From contig MNCI01030614.1 of NCBI GenBank assembly GCA_015680685.1, positions 1-32,392 of the forward strand: 32,392 bases of DNA, in the 5' to 3' direction. Shown here piece after piece: positions 10,351 to 20,882 of the stretch (the stretch's first letter is position 1; each line of letters starts with the position of its first letter). Source of the stretch: Gnetum montanum (lineage: Eukaryota; Streptophyta; Gnetopsida; Gnetales; Gnetaceae). Position numbers and translations under genes: made by a program. The notes under the pieces are model-generated. The model did no database searches, was not told the DNA's origin, and was given only the letters and a program-made list of their open reading frames with translations.

Positions 10351-10700
10351 GTATACTTAGTGAAAATTAAGTATCTTGATCTTCGAAGTTGCCATGTTTG
10401 ATACCAGATGTAGCTGTGGCCATCTGTGGGTTGCAGGGACTTGCTTCTTGTTGGAAAAGTACTAAACTTGAAATTTTGTGTTGTTTCATGCCTAATCTCG
10501 CACTGGCATGAGCGTGACACCCATTTCTGGTTGCTCACATCTCTTGTGGTGTAGGTTGGTCACCTCGACAATTCCTCTAGAATCCAGCAAGATGTAAAGC
10601 CTTCCTTCATTCTTTTTTTTTTATTTTCCAGTTTCCTCATTCATTCGCACTCTCTTGCATAACTTTTGAGTTTTTTTTTGCATAAACTACTCAGTTTACA

Positions 10701-13148
10701 ATGGCTTTTTCAACTACTACTGCCCATACCTTCAACATTCAAGTTTGCCTCAACGTTGAAGTTCCTGTCATGATTCAAGGCACTGCTGGTGCCGAACAAT
10801 CATTGAATCCATTGCTAGAAATGCACCGATCTCTCAGAATCCAAAACCAAGGACTTAAGGGATTGGCCCAACAACACGAGCATTACAGTTTCCTATGTGT
10901 AAAGGTGCAGGCAAATCTGCCCTTGGATTTACATGAACTCGAAGAAAAACATAGCTTTAAGTTTGTTTACTATAACATGAAGGAATTCGTTCCTATCCCC
11001 AGCGTTTCTTTTCCTCTAACACAAGCGTACCAAAGGCTTCTAGATGAACTAATCTAGTTGACTAGGCTTAGGGAGCAACAAGACACAGCGTCCAACCAAG
11101 ATGATGATTTCCAAGATGGATAGGAGGAACTCAATTCTCAATTGGACAAGGGAGGTCCAACCGACTCCACTCCTATCCCTCCTACCCAGTCCTTCTAGGC
11201 CAAGCTAGCATCTATTACCGCTTTCTCTATAATTATGCCTATGCTACTGTAAATCATAACTGCAGCCGTTATGGGTAGCCATGTTAATCCCATGACGTTC
11301 CAACGCATGCTCTTGGCTATCTCGCCTGTTCCGTTTGCAGCTACTATCCCTTTGCAAGCTATTCAACAGTCGATCCCAGTAATGCAACATACGCCAATTG
11401 TGGCTACCCTACCACATGCGCATACTGCACCCACTTTGCAATCATACATGACTTCTACCTCTATTTTGACATTGACATCTATTCCAGCCATGGTGGTGGG
11501 CCCCGGCCCATCCACATGGTGGGCCCCACTTGCTCCTTCTCCTATGATACAACAGTCAAATATGTCTAACTATGTGCACCCTCAAGTACACCAAGCCTCA
11601 CAAGTGGTACAACTCAACACAGGGCTATGGTCAATGCTGCCGGTGACACATGTAGTCCAGCTAGCAACCCAACCTATGGTTGCTGCCACAACAACACTGC
11701 CTACCGGGTGGTGGACAACACAGGTAACACCAATCTCGAGGGTCATCCCAATAGAACCGTTGGTGGGTAATATTTCCACCTCCACCATTCCACATGTAGG
11801 AGCTGCCTCCATAGCCTCCCAACCGGCTACAACATTGCCAAATTTGGACCAAGCATTTTAGCTTAGGCATACCCTCACCGAGGAAATAAAATGCCTCAAG
11901 GATGCTAGGTCTGACATGGTGCAAGTCATGGACGTCTACCAAGATGACCCCATCATCTCTATAATTCCCACTTTGACATTACTCCGAGGGATGTCTCTCC
12001 CACACTTCACGAAGTACGATGGGAAGGGAGATCCCAATGCGCATCTCATTACCTTCAGCTTTGAGTCTTTGTTATTGCAACAATGGTCGCACATGATCAT
12101 TCACATCTTCACCATGTCCCTAGCTGAGAAAGCGCTAGATTGGTACCACGTGTTGCCACACTCATCCATTCCAACTTTGAAAGAGTTCCTAACTTAGTTT
12201 GTGACACGCTTCAAGTACAACTTGAAGCTAGATACCACACTGGATCAGTTGATGAGCATGAAGCAAGACTCACTGGAACTAGTCCAAAAGTTCATTCAAC
12301 GTTGGAGCGTGACCCTTAACGAAATCCGTGAGCCTATCACGGAGGCCCATTTGCTAGCTGGCTTTAAGGGTGGAGTGAATGACTTTATCAAGTCCAAATT
12401 GTACTATCTTACTCCTCACTCTCTTAGTCAAGCCTTCGCTCAAACTAAAAGCATACAAGATGTAGCTAAGGTAAGCAAAGACCCATCCTACATCACTTAT
12501 AAAAACACCTTCACAAAGAAGAAAAAGGGTAAATCCCCAACAACCACAGTGGTCGCTGTGGCAACTGAGGCCAAGCCCAAGCCTAGTAGCAACAGTAGCA
12601 AGAACAATAAGAAACCGGCCACACTAGCAGCTAACCCTGCACCCAAATAGGGTCATGTGCTGCAACTTGCTACATCTACGCCCAAGATATCTGCATAGCC
12701 TAAACCCAACTTTGAGTGCAAACATAGCTCAAAGTACACCCCGCTTCCTCTAAAGCCTTCAGAGCTTTTGAAGAAACTGCTAGTAGTAGGATACATCCAA
12801 CATAAGCAGATGTCGAAAGAGGCAAACGCAAGACATCAACACTACTGCAAGCTTCTTAGGAATCCCTCTTTGGCCCTGCCCAATGAACCTCTAGTCCTTA
12901 GGGATTTCAGGCTAGATAGGTTTTGTGACTACCACCAACTGTGTCGTCATGACATGGATTATTTTCTGGTGTTTCAGGATGACATCCAAAGATTAATCAA
13001 CCAGGGAAAACTAGTGCTGGATGAGAGTAACCGAGTACACCCTGAAAACCAATCTATGTATGTCTACATAGATCCCCTCAATGCCAACAATGTCGATTAC
13101 ATCATCAATGCTATCGGCATTGACGATGATCCCAAGCCGTCTCAGTAG
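10701..13148 (+). pseudogene. Gag polyprotein, block B (one frame, stops only)
   Basis: ATG at 10701 opens a frame that stays in register to 13148 without any frameshift. It is interrupted by TAG at 11055, 11121, 11196, 11859, 12195, 12648, 12696 and 13146, and by TAA at 11250. Order: an N-terminal block (SLRIQN...FLCVKVQANLPLDL), a Pro/Thr/Gln-rich region, the Gag core (KYDGKGDPNAHLITF, AEKALDWYHVLP, FVTRFKYNLKLDTTLDQLM, KFIQRWSVTLNEI), a Lys-rich tail, and a degenerate zinc-knuckle region (RFCDYHQLCRHDMDYFLVFQ). Stop 12195 falls in LT*FVTRF, where copy A has LHQFATRF, so it replaces a Gln codon. No LTR or primer-binding site in the same orientation precedes it, so its own 5' end is missing or was displaced by unit A. 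Confidence 0.85.
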
Positions 13149-13620
13149 CCATTCATGGTCTGTGTGCCTTAGCATAGTGCACTAGTACCATGAGCGGCTA
13201 ATCAAGGCTCTCAATAGCCATTCATCCTAAAATTCCCACCATGGGCATCCACATTTGTGCCACCTATCAGCAGAGCCATGCGATCCTATCAGTTAACACC
13301 TCTAACTCCATTTGTTATCAGGGAGTCGATGTCTTCGATGGCCTCTATCTTGTACAACAAAACTAAACAACTTTCTTGTCCCGTAAGGTGAGAGGTCCAC
13401 TTGGTGGGCAAGACATCAAAGGGAAATACCATCAAGGATGTCCCCAAGACCATGTCTTTTTCCCTTACATCTGCACCTTCACTCCAAAGACAAAGGTCGG
13501 TATGACTATGCAACCTACATCACTCTATTGACAAAGGTTTGAATCCAAATCCGAAGTCACCTCTCCTCAAGAAATTTGTTTTCTAGGATGAATCGAAGAG
13601 GAGGAAAGTGTCAGACAAGA
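13149..13620 (+). pseudogene. Decayed Gag-protease linker, block B
   Basis: The Gag frame continues weakly (Q-stop-PFMVCVP, then PFILKFPPW). This recalls the P-[YF]-[VI]-V-R-I-P repeats of copy A at the same place. After that no frame stays open for long. No separate gene is seen. Confidence 0.5.
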
Positions 13621-14535
13621 GGGCAGCCGAGACCTACTGGACAACCTCACTCAGGTCAAGCAAGCTTTAAAGAAAAAAAATGCTACACTGAGTTTGTACA
13701 ACCTAATCATGACATCTGTACCTCACCGTGAGGCTCTAATCTGCATGTTAACGACGGTTCCGATCGATGAGAACATGCCAGTGGAAGAGGAAGCGATCCA
13801 TTTAGTCATGATTTCCTATGTACTTGTGGAGTCCACGATACCTCAAATAACTTTTAGTGATGATGCCATTAGGGAAAATCCCGAAGGGGGTCAAGTGACT
13901 ACAACGCCTCTCTTCCTCACAATTCGGGTTGGCCAACACCAGATCCGAAGAGTACACATTGATGTTGGGGCTGCCACAAATGTCATTCCCTTCCCTATTG
14001 TGGACAAGTTAGGATTGGTTGACCAGATCAAGCCCACAACAATGTCATGTCTGAGGTCCTTCAATGGGGCATGCATCCTAGTGAAGGGTACAGTTTACGT
14101 AAACTTCATAGTAGGGGACCAGTTCCCCACAGACGCAACATTCATTGTGGTTGAGGAAATTCCTGGGTTTAACCTGATCTTGGAAAGATCATGGTTGGTG
14201 CAACTTAGGGCTATCTCCTCATCTATACACCAGGAAATCCATTTACCATACGAAGGTAGGGAGGTGGTGATCCGTGATGACAAAGTAGCAATGCAAGCAA
14301 TCCACAACATAGGCATGGAAGAAGGCTTAGAAGTCATAACTTCTAAGAATGAAATGCCTGTTGCAACCTGTGCTAACTACTTGACAGAGGGGTTAGCTTA
14401 GGAATTTGACCCCCTAGGTGAAAACACATGGATCGAGTTGCCCTTCCAAATGGGAGGCAACAACATGGACGAAGGCCTTGGCGAAACGTCTCAACTTTAC
14501 GTCTCACTCAACTTGCATCGGGTCAAGAAGCAGCT
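13621..14535 (+). pseudogene. Retropepsin-like aspartic protease region, block B
   Basis: The main open frame is 13694-14401 (235 aa), in a different frame from Gag. The active site lies in RRVHIDVGAATNVIPFPIV (Asp-Val-Gly), followed by YVNFIVGDQFPTDATFIVV and GFNLILERSWLVQL. The last carries Glu-Arg-Ser where ILGRPWL is usual. A conserved HREALICML block lies upstream. After a stop at 14399 the same frame continues through WIELPFQMGG to about 14535, matching the WxELPF tails of copies A and C. The next ~60 bp lead directly into the TTAAACTAG array, so the protease frame ends here rather than running into RT. Confidence 0.8.
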
Positions 14536-14593
14536 TTGACTAGTGTAGTAATCCCATTTCTTCTTATCCACACACCATTCATATGCCTCAATG

Positions 14594-14872
14594 AAACAAC
14601 CCAAAATGGCCTAAAACTAGCAATGTTACGCAATGGCCGAAAATTGCCTAAAACTAGCAATGCCACGCTATGGCTCGAAATGGCCTAAAACTAACACAAG
14701 TCATTGTTTAGTTGTTTGTTCAATTTGTCAATGCATTAATTCTTATAGCATGTTAAGAAATGGCTTGAAACAGCCTAAAACTAGCAATGGCCTAAAACGG
14801 CCTAAAACTAGCAATGGCCCGAAACGGCCTAAAACTAGCAATGGCCCGAAACGGCTTAAAACTAGCACATGA
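14594..14872 (+). repeat. TTAAACTAG array B1 (about 8 units)
   Basis: Units such as ATGGCCTAAAACTAGCA and CCCGAAACGGCCTAAAACTA recur, tightly spaced (~30 bp) in 14755-14872 and looser before. The strand is the same as gag-protease. The array sits between the protease end and the 3' end of the minus-strand spliced gene. A poly-A run (14874-14888) follows. Confidence 0.9.
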
Positions 14873-15031
14873 AAGCAAAAAAAAAAAAGAAACTTTACAT
14901 GGTACACAAGTTAACGCAAAATCAATTTCTTTTATGAGGTCTTTCATTTTTATTCAAAACTTGTGCCTGTTGGCAATGTTTACAAAGCTTTTACAAAATT
15001 TTAATTTTTTTTTAAAAAAAATCCCATGCTA

Positions 15032-18000
15032 TCATGGGTTGTCTCTATTTGTATTGTCTTCACCACTTGCCTCTACTTCATCTATTTGCGCATCATCCTC
15101 CCTAGCATTTCCATCTATCAATTATTCATTCCCTTCCCCCACAGGCTTTGCACCCTCATTTGGAGCCTGCATCGCAAGAATGAAGTAATCAGTTAGGGTA
15201 ACAATGTAAACTAAAACATAGCATGAGAATATATACAGTAAAACAACTAACTTGAGAAGTGCTTGCACTAGTCTCAAAAGGTATCTAGTCTAGACTGAGC
15301 CTGAGGTGATGCCAAATCTCCTCTGTCAAAATATCCACCCAACGCCTATCGCTAGGTTCAGCATTTGCGGTAGTGGCTTTCTCCCGTTCCATGGTCATCC
15401 ATTTTAGTGGTTCTGGGGAATAGGAGGCAGTTTCCGTCTCTCCTATAGGAAGGTTTACTTTCAAGCTAGGGGATTTTGTAACCTTTACTTGCTCCTTGAA
15501 CTTAGCATAGGCCTCAAAAGCATCAATGGCATTCACGAATGCTTCATACGTGAAGGCCTCCATAGCAGCATCCTTGTACAATTTTCAATGGGTGTCATTC
15601 TTCAGCTTGTACGCATGTTTGTGGTTTCTCTGGGTTCACCCCCACTCAAAAACTTTGGTGCTAATATCTTTCTTATCTTGACACTTCTGTGCTAGCAAGT
15701 CCATCTGCATCTACTGCTCAACTATCTCACGAGTGGATTCAACATTTTTATGCATGACTGTCCAAAACCTGGCATAGTCATCTACAGCTTTGTGCCAATC
15801 CTCAACATTAGGATTACAGTTTATGAGGAAATCATTCCTCGACCTAAGATCTGTCACTGTAGCGATCAAGTCAGCCTCTCTCTCCTTAGCCCTTTGGACC
15901 CACTTCCATAGATCCTTGTTGATGTGCCTACACTCCCATAGAGAGCGAGCCGAGTGCAAGAAGCACTTGTAAGCCTCATCGAATGCATGATGAGACACCC
16001 CAATCACATCAGGTGAGAGTGTAGGCATAGCACCAACTTTCATGGGTCACAGTGGATCCCATTTAAGTTGAGAGGTTTCCTCGACATGTAGAGCATATCA
16101 AGCGTGTTAACATAGCAAAATCAATGAACTCAAAAGTTTTAGCATAATAACTAAAAGACATTTAGTACTAACCCGCATTAGGGTCCACCTATTGAAGGTA
16201 TTTAATCATGTCATCGACAAGTCCCTGCACGAACACAAACTTGTCAGGGACCTCGACCCAAGACTCTGCACAAACCAGAGGGGATCCTGTGGCATCAGCA
16301 GTAGCACCTGTTACATGATTAAACATATCAACAATGGCCAAAATGGACTACCATAAGGTAGACGTATCACCAAACTCACCAGCGTCTAGCTATGATCTTT
16401 CCTCTTGCCGATGCACAATGATGGAAGTAGCCTGAGTCGAAGGCCTGCCAAGTCTATATAAACTCCTTCCCCATGAACTGGTGCATTTCCTTTCAAAAGA
16501 CCAGTGTCTTTTTTATTAGATGGAGATGCCTCTTTGTTGGTAGGAGGAGGCTCCCTAATGATAAGAGCCCCTACCCTAGAGACAAAAGCTTCCTTATTCC
16601 TAACTGGGGCCCTTTCCTCCAAGATTGGGACCTCTGCATCTTTATTCGTCACCCCCATCTTAGGGGCAACAACTTCTTCTTCACCTTCTTCTTCTTCCTC
16701 TTCTTCCTCTGCTAGCAAAGCATGTTTGCATCAGTTCAAAAAAAATTAGCTCAAAAGAGATGTTACGCTGCATTGCCTACCATAGTATTGCATAGCAAAC
16801 AATAGCAAAGCAGCCTTTACAAAGATGTTTACCAATGGGGGATTGCATCCTCTGTAGCTTAAGCCATAGTCTTCATCCCTCCTCTTCCTCCATGCAAAGA
16901 GTTTCCCTGGTTGGGGGATGTCTCTTCCTTCGCAACTCCTTGGGCACAATCTCAATTATGAGATGTTCCTTCCATGTCACACTACTAGCTATAATAAGGG
17001 GCGTCTCTCCTATGTTGTCCTAGCCAGGAATGCTATGAGCCGCTAGACCTTTAGTCGTTACAGACAATGACTCCCTGATCATTTCTAGAAGATCTTGGGC
17101 TCGTGTGTTCTGAAGGATCTGTTGAATCCACCGCTTGGAGATCTCACATGACCCAAGCTCCATCCTCTCGAACCACCAGAAACTTAGCAAAGCGCTTCAA
17201 ACAACCTATGTAGAAGGCATAGTGTATGTTGGAGCGGGACTCCATTTTTTCATAGAGTCCCAAAATCTCTAACTGCAAGCCATTACATAGGAAGCTAGCC
17301 CAGTTGTAACGTGCCACTTCCTCCATTACCTCCCACATTATCCAGGCTTGCTTGAGCCCCAAGACCTTCCATTGCATGAGCAGTTGGGGGAATGCACGGG
17401 CACAAAAGATTGAGTAGATCTCCATGGCAGGTCTATCCTTAAGCTTGTCCATCGGGAACCCTTTTCTCTCCTTAGCGAGCCTCAACCACTCCTTGATGTC
17501 CTTCTTCTGAAGGATCAATTCATGCTTGTGCCTCGATCCTATGGAGATGCTGTTGGCAGGAACACCAAATAGGTCCGTAAATAGTTGATCATTGATTTCA
17601 ATGACCACCCACATGCCCCGTACGCGTGTGTGGAAATGGCCCGCTCTCTCAAAGAAGGAGTCAACCAGGGAAATCATCTCAGTGGTAGGGACACTCAGAT
17701 TCGGAGCCATGAACAGATCATAAGCCCCACCTTTTGGATGGTCTTAATCAATGAGTCTGAGGCCCCACAATCTAACTAGCACTAGCTCACATCTAATTCA
17801 TCATATTTGAAGTAGATGTTGGCCCCCTATGTCTTGGTGGTCACCATCGTCACCTCCTGGGGCTTCTTCGCCCCTGCAATAGTTTTCACAAAACATGCTT
17901 AGCATAACAACATAGAAAGTACAGGGATTGAAAAAGCACCCAAGTATGTGACACTTAATGTTTAACCCACTGGGCCTATATGGTAATGGGAATGGTGGGA

Positions 18001-18880
18001 GTTTAGCCACCATAGCTTCTTTGACTGTAACTGGCTTGAAGGGTTCTTCCCATTCCTCATCCAGCCAACCCTTCTCCCTACAGTGACTGTAGAGAACACG
18101 AAACGTGCTCAGGTAGGTATGGTATTCTCCCCTACCCTACATGACACAATCAACAAATGTTAGCATCAGACTTAAAGGCAATACACGTGCAATGCAGGAA
18201 ATTCTAGCAATCCATGAATATAGCATAGCATTACCCTCTGCCCGTACATAGCATAGCAAGAGCATGAAAGCCTAGCGTAGCAAGAACATGTAAATAATCC
18301 TAGCATAGCAACAAAAAAATTGACAATATACTCTAACAAAACACGTGTCACGTCACCACATCACACATGGCCTAGCCTTCCCAAGAATTTCACATTACAG
18401 CATGCTAAGGTCAGGCAACTTAAACTGCCTCAGCCCCCATGGTTACGACAACCACGGTGGTGATGGCTTTAGCGCTCTTGCATGTAACGAAGATGTAATG
18501 TTTATGCATCTCCCACAACTAAAATGGCGATAACAGTGATGCAAAGACTAAAATGACGCGATCACAGAAGATGCAGGCAACTAAGAATGGATGTAAAACA
18601 ACAAAAAACACAAAACAAAAAAGCGAAGAAATATAGTAACTTACTGGGTCAACGGTGTGCTCGTCCACGTCGCAACATGCGCTTGTGGTGCACACCCCTG
18701 GGTTTTCTCCACCTACTCGACTCTAGCAAGCACCAAATGAGTCTTAGGAGCTATGATCCCAATTGCAGCTATAGACTCTTCGCTAAAATCGCTTCGTTAG
18801 CAACTATTACAATCGCTCCACACTCTGAAATTGCCTTGTGCTCTGATATGAACTCTACACTCTTAAGGTAAAATGGCAAA
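15032..18880 (-). pseudogene. Spliced gene opposite gag-pol, block B (fullest copy)
   Basis: Inferred exons on the minus strand are: 5' exon ~18880-18645, 18136-17955, 17873-16833, 16708-16173, 16079-15253 and 15166-15032. Introns have GT donors at 18644, 17954, 16832, 16172 and 15252, and AG acceptors at 18137, 17874, 16709, ~16080 and 15167; the 16080 acceptor does not keep phase cleanly. The product has an N-terminal domain (MAPNLSVPTTEMISLVDSFF; RGMWVVIEINDQLFTDLFGV). This domain looks like the 'putative plant transposon protein'/gypsy-type transposon families; I hold that tentatively. A poly-Glu acidic linker, a coiled coil (MPTLSPDV...SLWECRHINKDLWKW), WVDILTEEIWHHLRLSL and an acidic tail follow. 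Stops and at least two frameshifts break it. It lies between protease and RT, antisense to both. Function unknown. Confidence 0.65.
17144..17710 (-). CDS. Longest open stretch of the transposon-like domain
   Basis: An uninterrupted stretch of 188 codons inside exon 3 of the antisense gene. Visible features: MAPNLSVPTTEMISLVDSFF, RGMWVVIEINDQLFTDLFGV, a basic KDIKEWLRLAKERKGF segment and an Ala/Trp-rich helical part (LKQAWIMWEVMEEVARYNW). No catalytic triad or zinc site is evident. An upstream exon (18136-17955, HTYLSTFRVLYSHCREKGWL) belongs to the same product. A one-base shift at about 17715 and another at about 17145 interrupt continuity. Family assignment is from general resemblance, not a search. 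Confidence 0.55.
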   Translation of the reverse strand: MAPNLSVPTTEMISLVDSFFERAGHFHTRVRGMWVVIEINDQLFTDLFGVPANSISIGSRHKHELILQKKDIKEWLRLAKERKGFPMDKLKDRPAMEIYSIFCARAFPQLLMQWKVLGLKQAWIMWEVMEEVARYNWASFLCNGLQLEILGLYEKMESRSNIHYAFYIGCLKRFAKFLVVREDGAWVM

Positions 18881-18899
18881 ATTTCCAAGGTTTAACCCC

Positions 18900-18907
18900 T
18901 ATTTATA
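18900..18907 (-). promoter_or_regulatory. TATA box of the antisense gene, block B
   Basis: The minus strand reads TATAAATA in GGCTATAAATAGGGG, just upstream of the inferred 5' exon (18880-18645) and its donor CCCA|GTAAGT. Unlike copies A and C, I see no LTR features (purine tract, U5 core) around it. Confidence 0.55.
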
Positions 18908-19070
18908 GCCATAATGACAAGGTGGAGAAACTTGCCTCTCTTTCTCTCTCCGATTAATGCGATGCGCACCACACATCGTAGCATGTTCACCATGACATCA
19001 TAGCACTATTAACATTAAAGCCTTCACATGCTTCAAGCCAGCTACTTGCCTTCTCAAAAATAAAAAATAA

Positions 19071-19085
19071 TATATATATATATAT
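19071..19085. repeat. (TA)n microsatellite
   Basis: An uninterrupted run of about seven TA units between the antisense gene promoter and the next TTAAACTAG array. A similar run is at 26533-26545. Confidence 0.9.
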
Positions 19086-19099
19086 TTGTTTTGATTAAG

Positions 19100-19570
19100 G
19101 GTTCGAAAAGACCTTAAACTAGTAATCCTGGTAATCGTAAAACAATTGGTCTGAAAAGACCTCAGACTAAGCAACCCTAGTATAGATGCACCCCTGAGAG
19201 GTCCGTAATGACATTAAACTAACAAACTAACAATGCCATGTGTTTACGTTGGTGGTTTCGGCATCTTCTCCCACATAGCTAGTGTTACAATTTTAGCAAT
19301 TTCATGATTGCATGTCAGTAGTTCGCACTCATGCATCGACGATCTAGCACTTCTCATATTCACAATTTCCTGCTTCACATACTATTATTTTGCATATTAA
19401 GCTTTGCATGTTACAACTTGGTAGTCCAAAATGACATTAAACTAGCAGTTTGACATTTGCATGTTGACAGTCACATAGTTTCAATCTTTACATCATCAAT
19501 TTCACAACTTTAAAAATTCTACACTCTTGTGCCATGGTGGTCCGTCATGACCTTAAACTGGAAAACTTGC
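19100..19570 (+). repeat. TTAAACTAG array B2 (sparse, about 6 units)
   Basis: Units GAAAAGACCTTAAACTAGTA (19105), GACCTCAGACTAAG, GTAATGACATTAAACTAA (~19205), AAAATGACATTAAACTAG (~19430) and GTCATGACCTTAAACTGG (~19545). They are widely spaced, on the plus strand. With array B1 this places the antisense gene between two arrays in the same orientation. From 19571 to 19854 I see nothing coding that I can support. Confidence 0.8.
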
Positions 19571-19854
19571 AATCTTTACATCATCACACTTTACATCATC
19601 GCATTTGTAAATTGCATCTCATCGCTACATTACAAATTTCTGCTACACCATAATCTCTACCAATAGGCACCACTTAACTAGGCTTTCATCTTATGATGGT
19701 GGGTCAAGCAGGAGATGGGAATCCATCGTGACCTTTCCACACCTTTAATATTAGCAGGACCATAGGGTAAGCTCGCAAGATAGTTGAACCCCATAATGAT
19801 TGACTGGGGGTTGGCCTCAACTAGCACTATGGCAACCTTAGAAGCATCCCCGAA

Positions 19855-20882
19855 TTGGCCCAAGCATCTGGTCCAAGCCCTAGACTTAGAGGCTGGGGAT
19901 GTAACTCAGGACCCTCTTGTCAAGATGCCTATGACCACGTCAAAGGGGAGGAGAAAACACTAAGAATCAGCTCCCTCCTAGACATACAAACACACAAAAG
20001 TGTAGCTAAAATTCTGGTAGACAACATTGATGTCTTTGCATGGTCATATAGTGACATGTTAGGTCTGGATCTACGGCTAATTTAGCACAACATCATCCTA
20101 GACCCACACATGAAGGCAGTCAAGCAGAAGGCATGCAAAGTTATGCCGGAAGTTGCACTAGCCATGAGGGATGAAATCACTAAAATATACCAAGTAGGTT
20201 TCATCTGTGCAGTTGACTATTTAGAGTGGGTGTCTAACACCATCGTGGTTCTGAAGAAAACAAGAGGAATATGGATTGGTATAGACTTCCGAGACTTGAA
20301 CAAGGCAATGATCAAGGACAACTTCCCACTTCCAAGCATTGATCAGCTCATTGACACCATGGCTGGCCATGCTCTACTATCCTTCATGTATGCCTTCTCT
20401 GAATACAACCAAATTTGCATTAATCCAAAGCACCAACTATCAACAACCTTCATGACCCCATGGGGAACCTTCTGCTATACCATGATGCCCTTCGTTCTCA
20501 AGAATGCTGGAGCAACCTACCAGCGAGCCATGACTTACATTTTTAGTAACTACATCCTAGAAACATTAAATGACTATGTGGATGATATAGTAGTCAAGTC
20601 CAAGGAGGTAGTTGATCACCCACGTGATCTAGGGGTAGTGCTCAAATGCTGCCAAATGCACGAACTACGCCTCAATCCTAAGAAATGCATCTTTGGGATG
20701 AAAACCAGATGCATGTTAGGGTTCGTGGTATCAGAGTTTGAAATATGGATGGACCCTGACAAAGTCAAGGTCATTGTCAACTTAGCACCTCCCACATACC
20801 TTAAGGAGTTACGTGGTTTGCAAGGTAGAGTGCAATTCATTTGAAGGTTTATAGCAAGGTTTACCAACAAGTTACACCCCAT
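19855..20882 (+). pseudogene. Reverse transcriptase domain, block B
   Basis: One frame runs 19855-20882 with a TAG stop at 20083 (RLI*HN) and a TGA at 20842 (FI*RF, where IRRF is usual, so CGA to TGA). Landmarks: DVFAWSYSDMLGLD, the conserved start of Tat-type RT; VLKKTRGIWIGIDFRDLNKA; PLPSIDQLIDTMAGH; TTFMTPWGTFCYTMMPFVLKNAGATYQRAM; and the catalytic box YVDD at ~20572. The motif A aspartate is lost: SFMYAFSEYNQI has Tyr where SFLDAYSGYNQ-type sequences have Asp. The enzyme would be inactive even without the stops. Upstream of 19855 no protease frame leads in. Confidence 0.9.

Larger units (their letters stand above)
9190..10560 (-). mobile_element. Minus-strand LTR of unit A
   Basis: Reading the minus strand: U3 from about 10560 down, a TATA box at 9772-9779, then R-U5 to just before the primer-binding site. 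The U5 contains AAATCCTTGCCTGATCC and CCAGCTCTCCCTC, which align with AAGTCCCTGCCTGATCG and CCAGCTTAGCCCTC of the plus-strand LTR. The U3 start shares a stretch around 10510-10545 with 32120-32155 of the other minus-strand LTR. The U3 contains palindromic GCGTATACGC repeats. The outer boundary near 10560 is an estimate; gag of block B begins only ~140 bp beyond. Confidence 0.6.

Noticed and set aside
19678-19863. Minus-strand 61-codon frame upstream of RT
   Set aside because: It does not connect to the antisense gene, which starts further left at ~18880, and has no recognisable motif.
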